NCBI RefSeq assembly: GCF_006829085.1
Contig: NZ_BJTC01000009.1
Coordinates: 124,001-188,000, forward strand
From: Chryseobacterium sp. ON_d1
GTDB lineage: Bacteria; Bacteroidota; Bacteroidia; Flavobacteriales; Weeksellaceae
Direction of reading: 5' to 3'
Length of the DNA stretch: 64,000 nucleotides
Positions 35,105-45,300 of the stretch are shown piece by piece. A program made the position numbers and the translations under genes. Position 1 is the first letter of the stretch, and each line of letters begins with the position of its first letter. The notes beneath the pieces were generated by a model, which made no database searches, was not told where the DNA came from, and saw only the letters and a program-made list of their open reading frames with translations.

Positions 35105-36730
35105 ATGCCCTTATCTTATGTGTATGGAACTTCTGAGGTTCCATTATTAGGACAGACCATCGGAGCTAATCTTAAAAGTACTGTCGAAAAATACCCTCAT
35201 CAGGAAGCTTTAGTCTGCGTTCATCAGAATTACAGAGCTACTTACCAGGAATTTTATAATCAGACAACCGCTGTTGCAAAAGCGTTATTGTTTTTGGGAG
35301 CTAAAGCAGGTGACAGAATCGGGATCTGGTCTTCCAACCGTTATGAATGGGTACTTTTGCAGTACGCTACTGCGAGGATAGGAACTATTTTAGTGAATAT
35401 CAATCCGGCGTACAGAACTCATGAATTAACCTATGTACTTAATCAATCCGAAGTTCGCTTTATTTTCTCTTCCTTAAATTTTAAAACCAGCAATTACAAA
35501 GAAATGGTTGAGTATGCAAAAGAAGTATGCCCAACCCTGGAACACGAAATATTCTTCGATGAAAACTGGGAAGATTTTGTCAATAACGGACAGGAAATTT
35601 CAGATGAAGTCCTTCACAGCTTTGAAGAGCACGTACAGTTTGATGATCCTGTTAACATCCAGTATACTTCCGGAACTACGGGTTTCCCGAAAGGCGTTAC
35701 GCTTTCTCACCATAATATCCTCAATAACGGCTATTTTATAGGTATCCGATTAAAATATTCTGAAAAAGACCGTGTCTGTATTCCCGTACCTTTTTATCAT
35801 TGCTTCGGCATGGTAATCGGAAATATATGCTGTACTGCTCATGGCGCCTGTATGGTCATCCCTAATGACAGTTTTGATCCGGAGATTACTTTAAAAGCCG
35901 TTTCGGAAGAGAAATGTACTTCTTTATATGGTGTACCGACTATGTTTATTGCTGAACTGGCCGTAAAAGATTTTGAAACCTATGATTTTTCAAGCTTAAG
36001 GACCGGTGTTATGGCAGGTTCTGTATGTCCTCCGGAAATCATGAAGAAAGTGGAAAGCCTGATGAATATAAAAGAAATGAGCATCTGCTACGGCATGACG
36101 GAAACATCACCTGTATCTACCCAGACTTTAATTGGAACACCGCTGGATAAACAGGTCAGCACTGTAGGAACAGTTCAGGATCATCTTGAAATAAAAATTA
36201 TTGATGAAAACGGAAGAACATTAAAACGCGGGGAACATGGCGAGCTTTGCACAAGGGGATATTCTGTCATGCTGAAATACTGGAATGATCCTGTAAATAC
36301 CAGGAAGGTGCTGGATGATGCCCGATGGATGCATACCGGAGATATGGCCGTAATGGATAAAGACGGTTATATCACTATTTCCGGCAGAATAAAAGACCTC
36401 ATCATCCGTGGCGGAGAAAATATTTCTCCAAAAGAAATTGAAGATTTCTTATACACCTATACCAATATCCTGGATGTTCAGATCATTGGAGTTCCCAGTG
36501 AAAAATTCGGGGAAGAAGTAATGGCCTGGGTGAAGGTAAGAAAAGGATTTACCATCACCGCGGAAGAACTTCAGGAATACTGCAAAGACAGAATAGCCCA
36601 TTATAAAGTTCCGAAATACTGGAAATTTGTAGATGAATTCCCAATGACTATTTCCGGAAAAATAAGAAAAGTGGAGATGCGGGAGATTTCGATGCGAGAA
36701 CTTGGACTTGAAAATGTAAGACAAAATTAA
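35105..36730 (+). CDS. AMP-binding acyl-CoA synthetase
   Basis: A 541-residue adenylating enzyme of the ANL family. The P-loop-like motif is YTSGTTGFPKGVTLSHHN (about 188-205), followed by YGMTETSPVS (A5-like), the A7-like HTGDMAVMDKDGYI, IKDLIIRGGENISPKEIED and the catalytic lysine motif (SGKIRKVEMRE). It would activate a fatty acid to acyl-CoA, probably medium or long chain. The substrate cannot be fixed. It ends at a strong bidirectional terminator shared with rpoN. Confidence 0.93.
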   Translation: MPLSYVYGTSEVPLLGQTIGANLKSTVEKYPHQEALVCVHQNYRATYQEFYNQTTAVAKALLFLGAKAGDRIGIWSSNRYEWVLLQYATARIGTILVNINPAYRTHELTYVLNQSEVRFIFSSLNFKTSNYKEMVEYAKEVCPTLEHEIFFDENWEDFVNNGQEISDEVLHSFEEHVQFDDPVNIQYTSGTTGFPKGVTLSHHNILNNGYFIGIRLKYSEKDRVCIPVPFYHCFGMVIGNICCTAHGACMVIPNDSFDPEITLKAVSEEKCTSLYGVPTMFIAELAVKDFETYDFSSLRTGVMAGSVCPPEIMKKVESLMNIKEMSICYGMTETSPVSTQTLIGTPLDKQVSTVGTVQDHLEIKIIDENGRTLKRGEHGELCTRGYSVMLKYWNDPVNTRKVLDDARWMHTGDMAVMDKDGYITISGRIKDLIIRGGENISPKEIEDFLYTYTNILDVQIIGVPSEKFGEEVMAWVKVRKGFTITAEELQEYCKDRIAHYKVPKYWKFVDEFPMTISGKIRKVEMREISMRELGLENVRQN

Positions 36731-36785
36731 TTTGGCAGAAAAGCTAAATTGTAAAATGGCAAAGAGCCATTGCTTCATCTATTAT

Positions 36786-36828
36786 AAAAAACAAAAAGCA
36801 TTTCAGATTGAAATGCTTTTTGTTTTTT
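36786..36828. terminator. Bidirectional terminator between the acyl-CoA synthetase gene and rpoN
   Basis: A perfect 20-bp stem of A-tract, CAAAAAGCATTTCA and its complement with a 3-nt loop. It gives a T-tract on both strands. Confidence 0.9.
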
Positions 36829-36832
36829 TATT

Positions 36833-38296
36833 TTAAAGTTCTTTTCTTAACCTTGCTACCGGAATATTGAGCTGTTCACGATACTTTGCAATCGTTCTTC
36901 TTGCTATATTATATCCCTGTTCTTTCAGAATGACCACTAACGCATCATCGGTAAGCGGTTTTCTCTTATTTTCTTTATCAATCACTTCCTGAAGATGAGT
37001 TTTGATTTCTTTGGTGGAAACTTCTTCCCCATCATCATTCGTTAAGCTATCCGAGAACAGGTCTTTAAGATATACAATACCGTTAGGTGTATCTGCATAT
37101 TTACTTTTTACTACCCTTGAAATCGTAGAGATATCAAATCCTGTAATGTCAGCAACATCCTTCAAGATCATTGGTTTCAGAGATTTTTCATCTCCAGTGA
37201 TGAAATAATCTTTCTGAAATTTCACAATGGCTGTAATCGTCTGCAATAAAGTATTCTGACGCTGATTAATAGCATCGATATACCATTTTGCAGCATCTAG
37301 TTTCTGCTTGATAAACAAAGCGGCTTGCTTATGCTCTGATGAATTTTTATCATGGGAATACGTTGTCAGAATGTCTTTGTATTCTTCAGAAACCCTTAAA
37401 GTAGGTGCATTTTTACTGTTCAGCATAGGGATTACCTGACCGTCTTTCACCTGAATCACAAAATCCGGAATAATTTCCTGATTGATTGTAATCGTCTGTG
37501 TATCAAAATTTCCTCCTACTTTAGGAGATAGTTTTGATATTTCATCCAGTGCATCTTTCAGATCATCTTCTTCAATATCATATTTCTGAATGATCTTATT
37601 ATAGTGCTTATTGGTTAAAGCTTCAAACTGATGTCTCAGGATGTTGGCAGCCAAAGAAACCGCTTTGTCAGAACTCACTTTCTTTTCAATCTGTAATAAC
37701 AGACATTCCTGCAGTCCTCTTGCTCCCACTCCTGGCGGATCAAGTTTCTGAACATAATTTTCCAGGATATCCTCCACTCTTTCTTTGGTGGTGTAAATTC
37801 CCTGTGAGAAAGCCAGATCATCAACAATAGATTTGATCTCTCTTCTCAGATAGCCGTCCGTATCTAAATTCCCGATAAGATATTCTGCAATCTTCAGATC
37901 TTCATCACTGATATTCACCAGATGAATCTGTTCTGTAAGATAATCATATAAGGACTGTCCTTCCGTTAAAAGACTCTCGTTATCAAATTCCTCATCATCC
38001 GGAGAGTAGTTGCTGGATGCGGTTTTATAGCTGGGTTCATCGTCATAGATATATTCATTGACGTCGAAATCTGTTTCAATGCTTTCTGTACCCTCATCCT
38101 GATAAGCGTCTTCAAGGGAAGAGTAATCATCTTCCTTAGAATCTTCTTTCGCAATTTCCAAAGCTGGGTTTTCTTCTAACTCTCTCTCCAACTCCTCTTC
38201 AAATTCAAGAGTATGAAGCTGAATAAGCTTCATCAACTGGATCTGCTGAGGGGCCAGCTTCTGTCCTAATTTGAGTTGTAAGTGTTGTTTAAGCAT
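36833..38296 (-). CDS. rpoN: RNA polymerase sigma-54 factor
   Basis: A 487-residue sigma factor. The glutamine-rich region I (LKLGQKLAPQQIQLMKLIQL) is at the N-terminus, followed by an acidic region II, the core-binding domain and the C-terminal RpoN box ARRTIAKYREQLNIP (about 466-480). It recognises -24/-12 promoters and needs an AAA+ activator. No such activator is encoded here. It is followed on the minus strand by the shared bidirectional terminator. Transcription regulation is not visible. Confidence 0.95.
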   Translation of the reverse strand: MLKQHLQLKLGQKLAPQQIQLMKLIQLHTLEFEEELERELEENPALEIAKEDSKEDDYSSLEDAYQDEGTESIETDFDVNEYIYDDEPSYKTASSNYSPDDEEFDNESLLTEGQSLYDYLTEQIHLVNISDEDLKIAEYLIGNLDTDGYLRREIKSIVDDLAFSQGIYTTKERVEDILENYVQKLDPPGVGARGLQECLLLQIEKKVSSDKAVSLAANILRHQFEALTNKHYNKIIQKYDIEEDDLKDALDEISKLSPKVGGNFDTQTITINQEIIPDFVIQVKDGQVIPMLNSKNAPTLRVSEEYKDILTTYSHDKNSSEHKQAALFIKQKLDAAKWYIDAINQRQNTLLQTITAIVKFQKDYFITGDEKSLKPMILKDVADITGFDISTISRVVKSKYADTPNGIVYLKDLFSDSLTNDDGEEVSTKEIKTHLQEVIDKENKRKPLTDDALVVILKEQGYNIARRTIAKYREQLNIPVARLRKEL

Positions 38297-38415
38297 ATTC
38301 TTTATTTGCGTTTTAACATAACATATTCTACGAATTTAATAAATTTATTTGATAAAAAACGCATTTAGCATGATTTTTGCATTACTTATCCTAACATAAT
38401 AAACTATTAAAGAAT

Positions 38416-38450
38416 AAAAAAAGCCTTAACTTCTGATTAAGGCTTTTTTT
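38416..38450 (-). terminator. Intrinsic terminator of asnS
   Basis: AAAAAAAGCCTTAA/TTAAGGCTTTTTTT, a 14-bp perfect stem with T-tracts on both strands. It lies 6 bp after the asnS stop. Confidence 0.9.
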
Positions 38451-38456
38451 ATTGTT

Positions 38457-39905
38457 CTAGAATTCAGCGCTTTTCGGCGTTCTAGGGAAAGGGATTACAT
38501 CTCTGATATTCGTCATTCCCGTTACGAAAAGAACTAATCTTTCTAATCCTAAACCAAAGCCGGCATGCGGTACAGAACCGAATTTTCTGGTATCAAGATA
38601 CCACCAAAGTTCGTGCTCATCTACGTGCATATCCGTCATTTTCTGTTTTAAAACATCTAATCTTGCTTCTCTCTCTGATCCACCGATGATTTCACCAATA
38701 CCTGGGAAGAGAACATCCATGGCTGCAACGGTTTTATTGTCATCGTTAAGTTTCATGTAGAAAGCTTTGATTTCCTTTGGATAGTCAAATAATACTACCG
38801 GGCTTTCAAAGTGTTTCTCAACAAGGTATCTTTCATGCTCAGACTGAAGGTCAGTTCCCCATTTTTCAACCGGGTAAGCAAATTTTCCTTTTTTATTCTC
38901 TTTAGAATTTAATAAAATTTCAATCGCTTCTGTGTAGCTTACACGCTTGAAACGTTTTGCCACTACGTTCTGAAGCTTTTCGATAAGACCTTCTTTTGCT
39001 CTTTCTTTTTCAGGTTTTGATTTTTGTTCTTCTTCAAAACGTTTGTCTAAGAATTCAAGGTCATCTTTACAGTTATCCAATACGTACTGGATTACATACT
39101 TTAAGAAATCTTCCGCAAGGTCGATATTGTCTTCAAGATTATTGAAAGCCACTTCCGGTTCTATCATCCAGAATTCAGCAAGGTGTCTTGTCGTGTTGGA
39201 ATTTTCAGCACGGAAAGTCGGTCCGAAAGTATAAATTCTTCCCAATCCCATAGCTGCAGTCTCTCCTTCCAACTGTCCGGAAACGGTAAGGTTTGTTTTT
39301 CTGCCGAAGAAATCCTGCGCAAAATCGATCTCTCCTTCTTCTGTTCTTGGCATATTGTTCAGGTCAAAGTTGGTTACCCCAAACATTTCGCCTGCCCCTT
39401 CCGCATCAGCACCTGTAATAACCGGTGTATTGATATAGAAAAACTGGTTCTGGTTAAAGAATGAATGAACAGCAAAACTTACTGCGTGACGCACTCTGAA
39501 AACTGCCCCGAAAAGGTTTGTTCTGAATCTTAAATGCGCCTGCTCACGAAGTTTTTCAAGGCTGTGTTTCTTCGGCTGAAGAATTGTACTCTGAAGTTCT
39601 TCCGTAAAGTTATCCCCTAAAATAATGATCTTTTTAGCAATAATTTCCACAGACTGTCCTGCACCCTGGCTCTCCACCACTTCACCTACTACTTTAAGGG
39701 ATGAAGCTGTACTGATATTCTTGATGATCGTTTCATCAAAATTTTCGAAATCAACAACTATCTGCAAATTATTAATCGTAGAACCATCATTAAGTGCAAT
39801 AAAGCGATTAGCACGGAATGATCTTACCCATCCGTAAACTGTAATGTCATGATGTAATACTTTCTTGTAATCCTTCAGGATTTCTTTGATCGTTTGCTTT
39901 TTCAT
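38457..39905 (-). CDS. asnS: Asparaginyl-tRNA synthetase
   Basis: A 482-residue class IIb synthetase. An N-terminal OB-fold anticodon-binding domain ([20 protein letters not shown], about 23-42) is followed by the catalytic core. Motif 2 appears as [20 protein letters not shown] and motif 3 as [16 protein letters not shown], with the AsnRS-like FPRTPKS end. It charges tRNA-Asn in the cytosol. I start at ATG 39905 ([15 protein letters not shown]). The upstream 31 residues are not conserved and would contain the -7 element at 39945-39952. Confidence 0.96.
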   Translation of the reverse strand: MKKQTIKEILKDYKKVLHHDITVYGWVRSFRANRFIALNDGSTINNLQIVVDFENFDETIIKNISTASSLKVVGEVVESQGAGQSVEIIAKKIIILGDNFTEELQSTILQPKKHSLEKLREQAHLRFRTNLFGAVFRVRHAVSFAVHSFFNQNQFFYINTPVITGADAEGAGEMFGVTNFDLNNMPRTEEGEIDFAQDFFGRKTNLTVSGQLEGETAAMGLGRIYTFGPTFRAENSNTTRHLAEFWMIEPEVAFNNLEDNIDLAEDFLKYVIQYVLDNCKDDLEFLDKRFEEEQKSKPEKERAKEGLIEKLQNVVAKRFKRVSYTEAIEILLNSKENKKGKFAYPVEKWGTDLQSEHERYLVEKHFESPVVLFDYPKEIKAFYMKLNDDNKTVAAMDVLFPGIGEIIGGSEREARLDVLKQKMTDMHVDEHELWWYLDTRKFGSVPHAGFGLGLERLVLFVTGMTNIRDVIPFPRTPKSAEF

Positions 39906-39944
39906 TTGTTGATGATAAATTTTTTGTGTAAAAATTAATGTCTG

Positions 39945-39952
39945 CAAAGTTA
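39945..39952 (-). promoter_or_regulatory. -7 promoter element of asnS
   Basis: TAACTTTG on the minus strand matches TAnnTTTG exactly, 39 bp before the asnS ATG. It directly follows the terminator at 39953-39983. Confidence 0.45.
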
Positions 39953-39983
39953 CAAAAAAACAGCGCAACTTGATGATTGCGCC
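39953..39983 (-). terminator. Intrinsic terminator upstream of asnS
   Basis: Stem GCGCAA/TTGCGC with an 8-nt loop, followed on the minus strand by a run of seven T. It would stop a minus-strand transcript arriving from 40000-40670, where no gene is recognised. Confidence 0.6.
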
Positions 39984-40673
39984 GTCTTTAAAAATCATTT
40001 AACAAACATTTAAATTTTTGATTCAGGAATTTTACCTTTTCTCCTGCCTGTTCTTCTTCATTTTCAGGTTACATTTCCACTCAATATTGCCCTGAATTTC
40101 AAAATAAATCCGTATTTGACCCGGAGTGAACACCACTCGCTACCACTTTTAGAAAGAATAAAACTTTCATTTTACTCTGAGTTTTCATGGAATTAGTTTT
40201 AATGTATTGAAATGGTTATTAGTTTTTAAGCGATAACTTATGGCCAACCACCGGGTCTTACATCCATTTTTAGACTATACTATACTACTTTTAAACATTA
40301 TGAAGGATTCACGGATTTTGTTTACTTGTTTCATGATTTTTTAAATGATCACTATTCTTTACATCTCTAACTTATGAACAATTGATTCATTACTACATCT
40401 TTGTTTTTTTGCGCTGATTTTATTTCTCATTTTTATCAGCCTCGTTAATAATTTTGTTACTGCAGTTCCGAATTTTATTTTTAATCAACCTATTGTTCAG
40501 AACTGATATTTTGTATTGTGCACATACAAAAAATGTTGCGTTTTTACCTTGAAGCAAAGATGCAGAAAAGAGGAGCAACGAGGCAAGTGAATGGTATATA
40601 GATTCATAAATCTATATATTTAAAATCATGAATTTATAAATACAAATAAATGAAAATCAATAAATTAAAAAAA
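39984..40673. other. 690-bp AT-rich region without recognised gene
   Basis: I find no supported protein on either strand. A hairpin (40595-40618) follows the AraC-type regulator gene, and a -7-like TAATTTTG on the plus strand lies at 40449-40456. A terminator for minus-strand RNA lies at its lower end, so a small RNA or long 3' UTR is possible. Confidence 0.5.
40595..40618 (-). terminator. Hairpin after the TPR/AraC regulator gene
   Basis: TATATAGATT/AATCTATATA, a 10-bp perfect AT-rich stem with a 4-nt loop, 55 bp after the stop. There is no T-tract, so it may be an mRNA-end hairpin rather than a terminator. Confidence 0.4.
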
Positions 40674-42410
40674 TCACTCCAGCATGTTTTCAATTTCTTT
40701 CAGATAGATAGAAAGAGGGGTTCCGGTTCGCTTTTTGAAAGCCAAAGTGAAGGCCTGTTCATTATTATATCCTAATTCTTCAGCGATAAAAGGAATTTTA
40801 TAAGACCTGAATTTTTTGTCATTAGCCAATCTGTTGATGGCATAATCAATACGAAGATCATTAAGATAGGTAGCAAAGTTTTTCCCTTTATAGGTATTGA
40901 TAATTTCCGACAGGTATTTTGAGTTTGTTTTTATTTTTTTGGCAAGACTTCCCAGTGTAATTCCTTTATTCAAAAACTGATCTTTGTTTTCAAATATTTC
41001 AAGCTCTTTTAAGATGGTCTGGGCTACATCTTCAGAAATGGTTCTGGATGTTCTGTCCTCAGAACCTTCTGTATTTTCTGACCCAGGAATGTCATGAAGA
41101 ATTTCTCGGGCCTCAACCTCCCTGTTTTTCCCCACCTTGTTTTCGTTAACAGACAGGATAAGGTCCTGGGCAATCTTCTTATAGTTCTTCTCGGATTTTT
41201 TGTATTTAAAATAAACGTTGATAAATAATAAATGGGATATCAACAAAAGACTTAAGACAATATAAAAAAGACTTTTTCTTTTGGTAAGCTCATTGGTAAT
41301 GCTTTCTTTTTCCTGCTGAAGTTCCGGAGTATCATATCTTCTAGGAAGTTCTCTGGAAATATACCTGAACTGGGTATCGAGCACCTGATCAACTTTTAAA
41401 AAACGATCTACATAATACAGTTGTTTTTCCTTATCCCCGTTTTCTTTATAATAATCAATAAGATAAGTATATACATCTCTCAGCTCCGGATAGATATAGT
41501 TGGTTTTAAGAACCATAGAATCAATCTTCCGGAAATAGTCTACTGCTTTCTCTTTTTCGTTGAGCCCTGCATAGGATTTTCCTAAATATAAAAAAGTATA
41601 ATTATGATTTCTTTTAGTTCCGTTATTGTTGGTAAAGAAATATTTTTCACACTCCAATAAGCCATCAATCGCTTTCTTATAATTTTTTGAATGTAAATAA
41701 AAGTATCCTAACAGTCCAAGGTTCTGATGATAGCGGTAGACATTCTTATTCTTTTTAGAATCCAGTAAGCCTTCCTTTATGAGGATATAGGCAGAATCCA
41801 TCTTATTAATCTCTATATAAGCATCAGCCAGATTTAATTTGAGAGAATTCTTCTCATCTTCGTTCATATAATCGGCATCATATGCATAATGTCTGAGTAC
41901 TTTTGCTGTCTCTGCATGCTTCCCGATATAATTATTCAGGTAAGCAATACTGATATGCGCCATAGCAATTTGCCTTTTATTTCCTTTTTCCTTAGCATAT
42001 TTCAGTCCCAGGATATAATTATTTAATGCAGACTGAAGTTTATCTGTATTGAAATACAGATTTCCTTTTAAAAGATAGATTCTGGCCGGATATGTATTTT
42101 CTTTAGAGTTCTTTGTGATATTCTGTAAGCTGTCAAGATATTTTAATGCATTGGGCAGAGTCTCTTCAAAATGAAGCATAACATATCCCTCAGCAATCTG
42201 AGTGGTATTTTTTTCAGCTTTTGCCTTTTTAAGATAACTTTCTGCAATTCTTTTACTGTTCACATCTCCGATATGACTACTGTAGAATTCTTTTTCCAAT
42301 TCTTTATAAGTCCGCTTTTCCGAAGTATTTTTTTCTATATTATTGGTTTGTGCATGAAAAAACAGATTTCCAATAATAAAAAACAGTATTAAACATTTTA
42401 TTTTCATCAT
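40674..42410 (-). CDS. TPR-containing membrane AraC-type regulator
   Basis: A 578-residue protein that combines sensing and DNA binding. It has a signal sequence (MMKIKCLILFFIIGNLFFHAQ), a long TPR-rich extracytoplasmic part (about 30-370), a membrane helix (about 376-396, LFYIVLSLLLISHLLFINVY) and a cytoplasmic AraC helix-turn-helix domain at the C-terminus (about 475-575, IAEELGYNNEQAFTLAFKKR). This architecture is common in Flavobacteriia. The signal and target genes are unknown. An exact TAnnTTTG element (42428-42435) lies 18 bp before the start. Confidence 0.88.
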   Translation of the reverse strand: MMKIKCLILFFIIGNLFFHAQTNNIEKNTSEKRTYKELEKEFYSSHIGDVNSKRIAESYLKKAKAEKNTTQIAEGYVMLHFEETLPNALKYLDSLQNITKNSKENTYPARIYLLKGNLYFNTDKLQSALNNYILGLKYAKEKGNKRQIAMAHISIAYLNNYIGKHAETAKVLRHYAYDADYMNEDEKNSLKLNLADAYIEINKMDSAYILIKEGLLDSKKNKNVYRYHQNLGLLGYFYLHSKNYKKAIDGLLECEKYFFTNNNGTKRNHNYTFLYLGKSYAGLNEKEKAVDYFRKIDSMVLKTNYIYPELRDVYTYLIDYYKENGDKEKQLYYVDRFLKVDQVLDTQFRYISRELPRRYDTPELQQEKESITNELTKRKSLFYIVLSLLLISHLLFINVYFKYKKSEKNYKKIAQDLILSVNENKVGKNREVEAREILHDIPGSENTEGSEDRTSRTISEDVAQTILKELEIFENKDQFLNKGITLGSLAKKIKTNSKYLSEIINTYKGKNFATYLNDLRIDYAINRLANDKKFRSYKIPFIAEELGYNNEQAFTLAFKKRTGTPLSIYLKEIENMLE

Positions 42411-42427
42411 TCATCCGAGCTATACTA

Positions 42428-42435
42428 CAAAAATA
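42428..42435 (-). promoter_or_regulatory. -7 promoter element of the TPR/AraC regulator
   Basis: TATTTTTG on the minus strand, an exact TAnnTTTG match, 17 bp before the ATG. No clear -33. Confidence 0.4.
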
Positions 42436-42548
42436 TTATTTTTCTTCAGTAGACGCACCACTGCATTTGCTTTTTTCCTGTTATTATTCAATATTCTTAT
42501 GAAAATCTTCCATGATGATCTGCCAGCCAAAATGATATTGTTACAATA

Positions 42549-43190
42549 TTATTTCCATTCTACTTTCCCTTCCAGATAATATACTCTTCCATTGCTCTCA
42601 TACAAAAGGTCATAGCCCTGAGAGGTAAGATAAAAATGACAGACCTTCATTTCACCATTCCTTTCTTTAAACTGAAGAACTGCGGGACACATTTTTGCCT
42701 GTTCCATTTTCTTCACAATAAGATCAAAATCCTTCTGAATATTTTTTCTATTATACAGAGACAACATCCGATCATTAATAAAACGAATATATTTCAAAGA
42801 TGAAAGAGGATAAGTAATTAACTTAAAAGGCTTTCCTGCCAGCTTCGCTGCATTCTCATTGAAAAAATTCGTGATCGAAATACTATCCTGTGTAATAGTT
42901 TTCACCACACTTGATTCATATCTCTGGCCATCTGCAAATTCCATGCTGTATATGGCTTCCATTTTAACGGCAAAACCTTTTCCAGATTTTCTTAAATCTT
43001 TAAGGTCCGTAAATTCTTTTCCTTTTTTAATGATAATCAAAACATTTCCTTCTCCAAAATCACAGTCATAATATTTTTTATAGTCGAAAGGCTCTTCAAT
43101 ATTGGTTTTCAATGTATCATTCACTGCATTTTGTGAAAAAATACGGACTGACATCATCAGTAAAAACAAGATCAATTTATAATTTTTCAT
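42549..43190 (-). CDS. Secreted protein of unknown function
   Basis: A 213-residue exported protein with a signal peptide (MKNYKLILFLLMMSVRIFSQ). The mature part is rich in lysine and beta-strand-like segments (KKYYDCDFGEGNVLIIIKKG). No family recognised. It lies 24 bp downstream of the desaturase gene on the same strand, and could be co-transcribed. No lipobox cysteine is at the cleavage region, so it is expected to be soluble in the periplasm or secreted. Confidence 0.65.
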   Translation of the reverse strand: MKNYKLILFLLMMSVRIFSQNAVNDTLKTNIEEPFDYKKYYDCDFGEGNVLIIIKKGKEFTDLKDLRKSGKGFAVKMEAIYSMEFADGQRYESSVVKTITQDSISITNFFNENAAKLAGKPFKLITYPLSSLKYIRFINDRMLSLYNRKNIQKDFDLIVKKMEQAKMCPAVLQFKERNGEMKVCHFYLTSQGYDLLYESNGRVYYLEGKVEWK

Positions 43191-43214
43191 GGTTTTATTA
43201 TATTATGGTTATAA

Positions 43215-44288
43215 TTATTTACTTAATTTTTTAAGATACTGATAGTGTGAAACCACAGCATTAACAATACTTTTCTCATGATAAGGAAAGCTGTTTCTGG
43301 CGGCCGCTTTTTTGATAGCCGGAGTAATAAGGGTATAAACAGTATGTGGCAGACCAGGAAACAGATGATGCGCTGCATGAGAATTGAATCCTCCGAAAAT
43401 CCAGTTCGCAAACATACTGGTCGGGTGATAATCCAACGATACGGCTAACTGATGTTCGTAATAGTCATAAGGCAGATATCCTTCATCATCCGGTTCGGGA
43501 AAATCCGTTTCAAGGCTCAGATGAGAAATAATCAAAGTCAAAACAAAGAATAATGAAATCGTTAAGTGCATGATAATAAAGGATACTAGTATCGTCAGTA
43601 CCGGAATAGGGGTAAAAACAGCAGGAACAACCAGCATATAAACGAAGTAAGCTAATTTCAACAGGATAACTTCAGCCACAGAGATTATTGTATGTTTCTG
43701 ATTTCTGAGATTAGCCAAATCTTTTTTCCTGACATATATAAAATCCTTGATAACAATCCAGTGCAGTGTATAAAAGCAATACAGCACCGTAGCATACAAA
43801 TGCTGATAAGCATGGATACTCCTTTTAGGATGATGGGCAGACAGCCTTAAAAAAATATTATCATCGATATCAGCATCACAGCCATCCACATTAGGAAATA
43901 CATGATGAGACGCTATATGTCTTTTTCTCCACAACCTCGCATTCACTCCCTGCAGATTAAATGTAATGTAGTAAATGATCCTGTTGAGTTTTTTATACTT
44001 TGAAAAGGTATTATGAACGCAATCATGGGCGCAGTTAAAAGCGAGCAATATTCCGGCAAGCCCTAAAGCAATATAATTCAAGGTTACCAGCCAGTTCTTA
44101 TCTTCTATAAACGGATTAAAAAGATTGGTATATAAAAACAAGAAGGTCAGAGAATACAATAAGAATTTGATGATCATCAATCTTTCTGCCTTTTTAGTGA
44201 TTTCATCTGTCAGTAATATATTGACCTCTTCACGTAATTCCGAATAGAAAGGAGAGGTTGCTTTTTTAAATCTGATTTTTGGTTTCAT
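43215..44288 (-). CDS. Fatty-acid desaturase (acyl-lipid/acyl-CoA type)
   Basis: A 357-residue membrane di-iron desaturase. The three histidine boxes are visible: HDCVHN (about 89-94), HIASHH (about 124-129) and HAAHHLFPG (about 304-312). At least four hydrophobic helices flank them. It would introduce a double bond into membrane fatty acids, probably with a delta-5/delta-6 type regioselectivity as in linoleoyl-CoA desaturase-like members. An electron donor gene is not adjacent. It is the first gene before the secreted unknown protein. Confidence 0.92.
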   Translation of the reverse strand: MKPKIRFKKATSPFYSELREEVNILLTDEITKKAERLMIIKFLLYSLTFLFLYTNLFNPFIEDKNWLVTLNYIALGLAGILLAFNCAHDCVHNTFSKYKKLNRIIYYITFNLQGVNARLWRKRHIASHHVFPNVDGCDADIDDNIFLRLSAHHPKRSIHAYQHLYATVLYCFYTLHWIVIKDFIYVRKKDLANLRNQKHTIISVAEVILLKLAYFVYMLVVPAVFTPIPVLTILVSFIIMHLTISLFFVLTLIISHLSLETDFPEPDDEGYLPYDYYEHQLAVSLDYHPTSMFANWIFGGFNSHAAHHLFPGLPHTVYTLITPAIKKAAARNSFPYHEKSIVNAVVSHYQYLKKLSK

Positions 44289-44326
44289 AATTATTGTGTT
44301 AATTATTTAAAAAACAAGGTTAATTC

Positions 44327-44557
44327 CTATACCGTAGCGAAATCCTTTAGTGGGAAATACCCTCTTAAACTGTAGTAATTCTTATCACCATCAGTAAGTT
44401 TTGTTCCTATTGAGAGAAATGCCTTATTATCCATTGAAGTTCCCTCAATTCTTGTACTGAGAAGAAAGACCAGCCATTCTTTCTCTTTGATTTCTTCAAA
44501 CTGGGCTTTCAGAAAGCCACAAAGAAATATGGTAATGATTGCAACAAACTTTCTCAT
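44327..44557 (-). CDS. Small secreted protein of unknown function
   Basis: A 76-residue protein with a signal peptide (MRKFVAIITIFLCGFLKAQ). No family recognised. Its ATG overlaps the stop of the upstream surface-repeat-like gene by four bases (ATGA), which supports it being a real coupled gene. The mature part is only about 57 residues. It could be a partial or truncated member of a secreted family. Confidence 0.5.
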   Translation of the reverse strand: MRKFVAIITIFLCGFLKAQFEEIKEKEWLVFLLSTRIEGTSMDNKAFLSIGTKLTDGDKNYYSLRGYFPLKDFATV

Positions 44558-45198
44558 AGTTCCTTATTTGTTTTCTGTTTTTTAAAATTCCAGTTGATGA
44601 GAGGAAGCTTTCTCTTTCCATTCTCATTCCACATCCCGATTTGTACTCCTCTGAAATTCTCACATTTATTATACAATCCGATCTGAACTCCTCTACACTT
44701 TTGGCCAATATTGGCAAAAGGTGCTACAGAAACTCCTTTTATCTCATGGTGCAGATTAAAAAACGGAGAAACAGAGATCCCGTTCGTGATAGCATAGGTA
44801 TTGACATTACTGGAAATATTGATTTCCAAACCATTGGTTAATGTAGGCTCCATATTGATGATGGATAATTGCAGCCCGTTAATCGTATTCATTTTCTTAC
44901 GGGGAACAATTACATAATCACTAAGATTCCAATTACCCGGCTGGAGGGTGACAAGCATCAGTGGTGGAAGGAAAATCCCTATAAAATTAAATCCCATTCC
45001 TAATCCGTTTACTTTCTTAGGCTTAAAATGGTCTTCCTCATCAAAATATTTAAATAAAATCCCGTTGACATTCCGAACATGCTTTGAGGGCGAAGCTGCA
45101 ATTAATCTTGGCTTCAAAGAATCTACCTTCAGACTGTCTGATGCGTATATCAGACTATGGACTAAAAAAACTGCTATTACTAAAATCCGTGTTTTCAT
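44554..45198 (-). CDS. Exported LA_2272-like surface-repeat protein
   Basis: A 214-residue exported protein with a signal peptide (MKTRILVIAVFLVHSLIYAS). Its second half holds short beta-type repeats of the form GVQIGLYNKCENFRGVQIGM, as seen in the LA_2272 surface-repeat family. The repeats GVSVAPF and GLEINISSN fit the same pattern. The role is unknown, but an outer-membrane or surface location is likely. It is divergent from the HTH regulator at 45545. A palindromic operator copy lies 85 bp upstream of its ATG. Confidence 0.7.
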   Translation of the reverse strand: MKTRILVIAVFLVHSLIYASDSLKVDSLKPRLIAASPSKHVRNVNGILFKYFDEEDHFKPKKVNGLGMGFNFIGIFLPPLMLVTLQPGNWNLSDYVIVPRKKMNTINGLQLSIINMEPTLTNGLEINISSNVNTYAITNGISVSPFFNLHHEIKGVSVAPFANIGQKCRGVQIGLYNKCENFRGVQIGMWNENGKRKLPLINWNFKKQKTNKEL

Positions 45199-45283
45199 AA
45201 CTCATTATTTTAAAATTACAGTTCAAAATTATCGGCAGAAACCAAGGTTCCGAATGTGAAAAAAAATAAAAAAAAATATACTG

Positions 45284-45300
45284 TTTGCGAAAATCACAAA
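45284..45300. promoter_or_regulatory. Operator, imperfect copy
   Basis: TTTGCGAAAATCACAAA, a 17-bp inverted repeat TTTGYGA-AAA-TCACAAA with one mismatch. It lies upstream of the divergent surface-protein gene. Confidence 0.6.
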
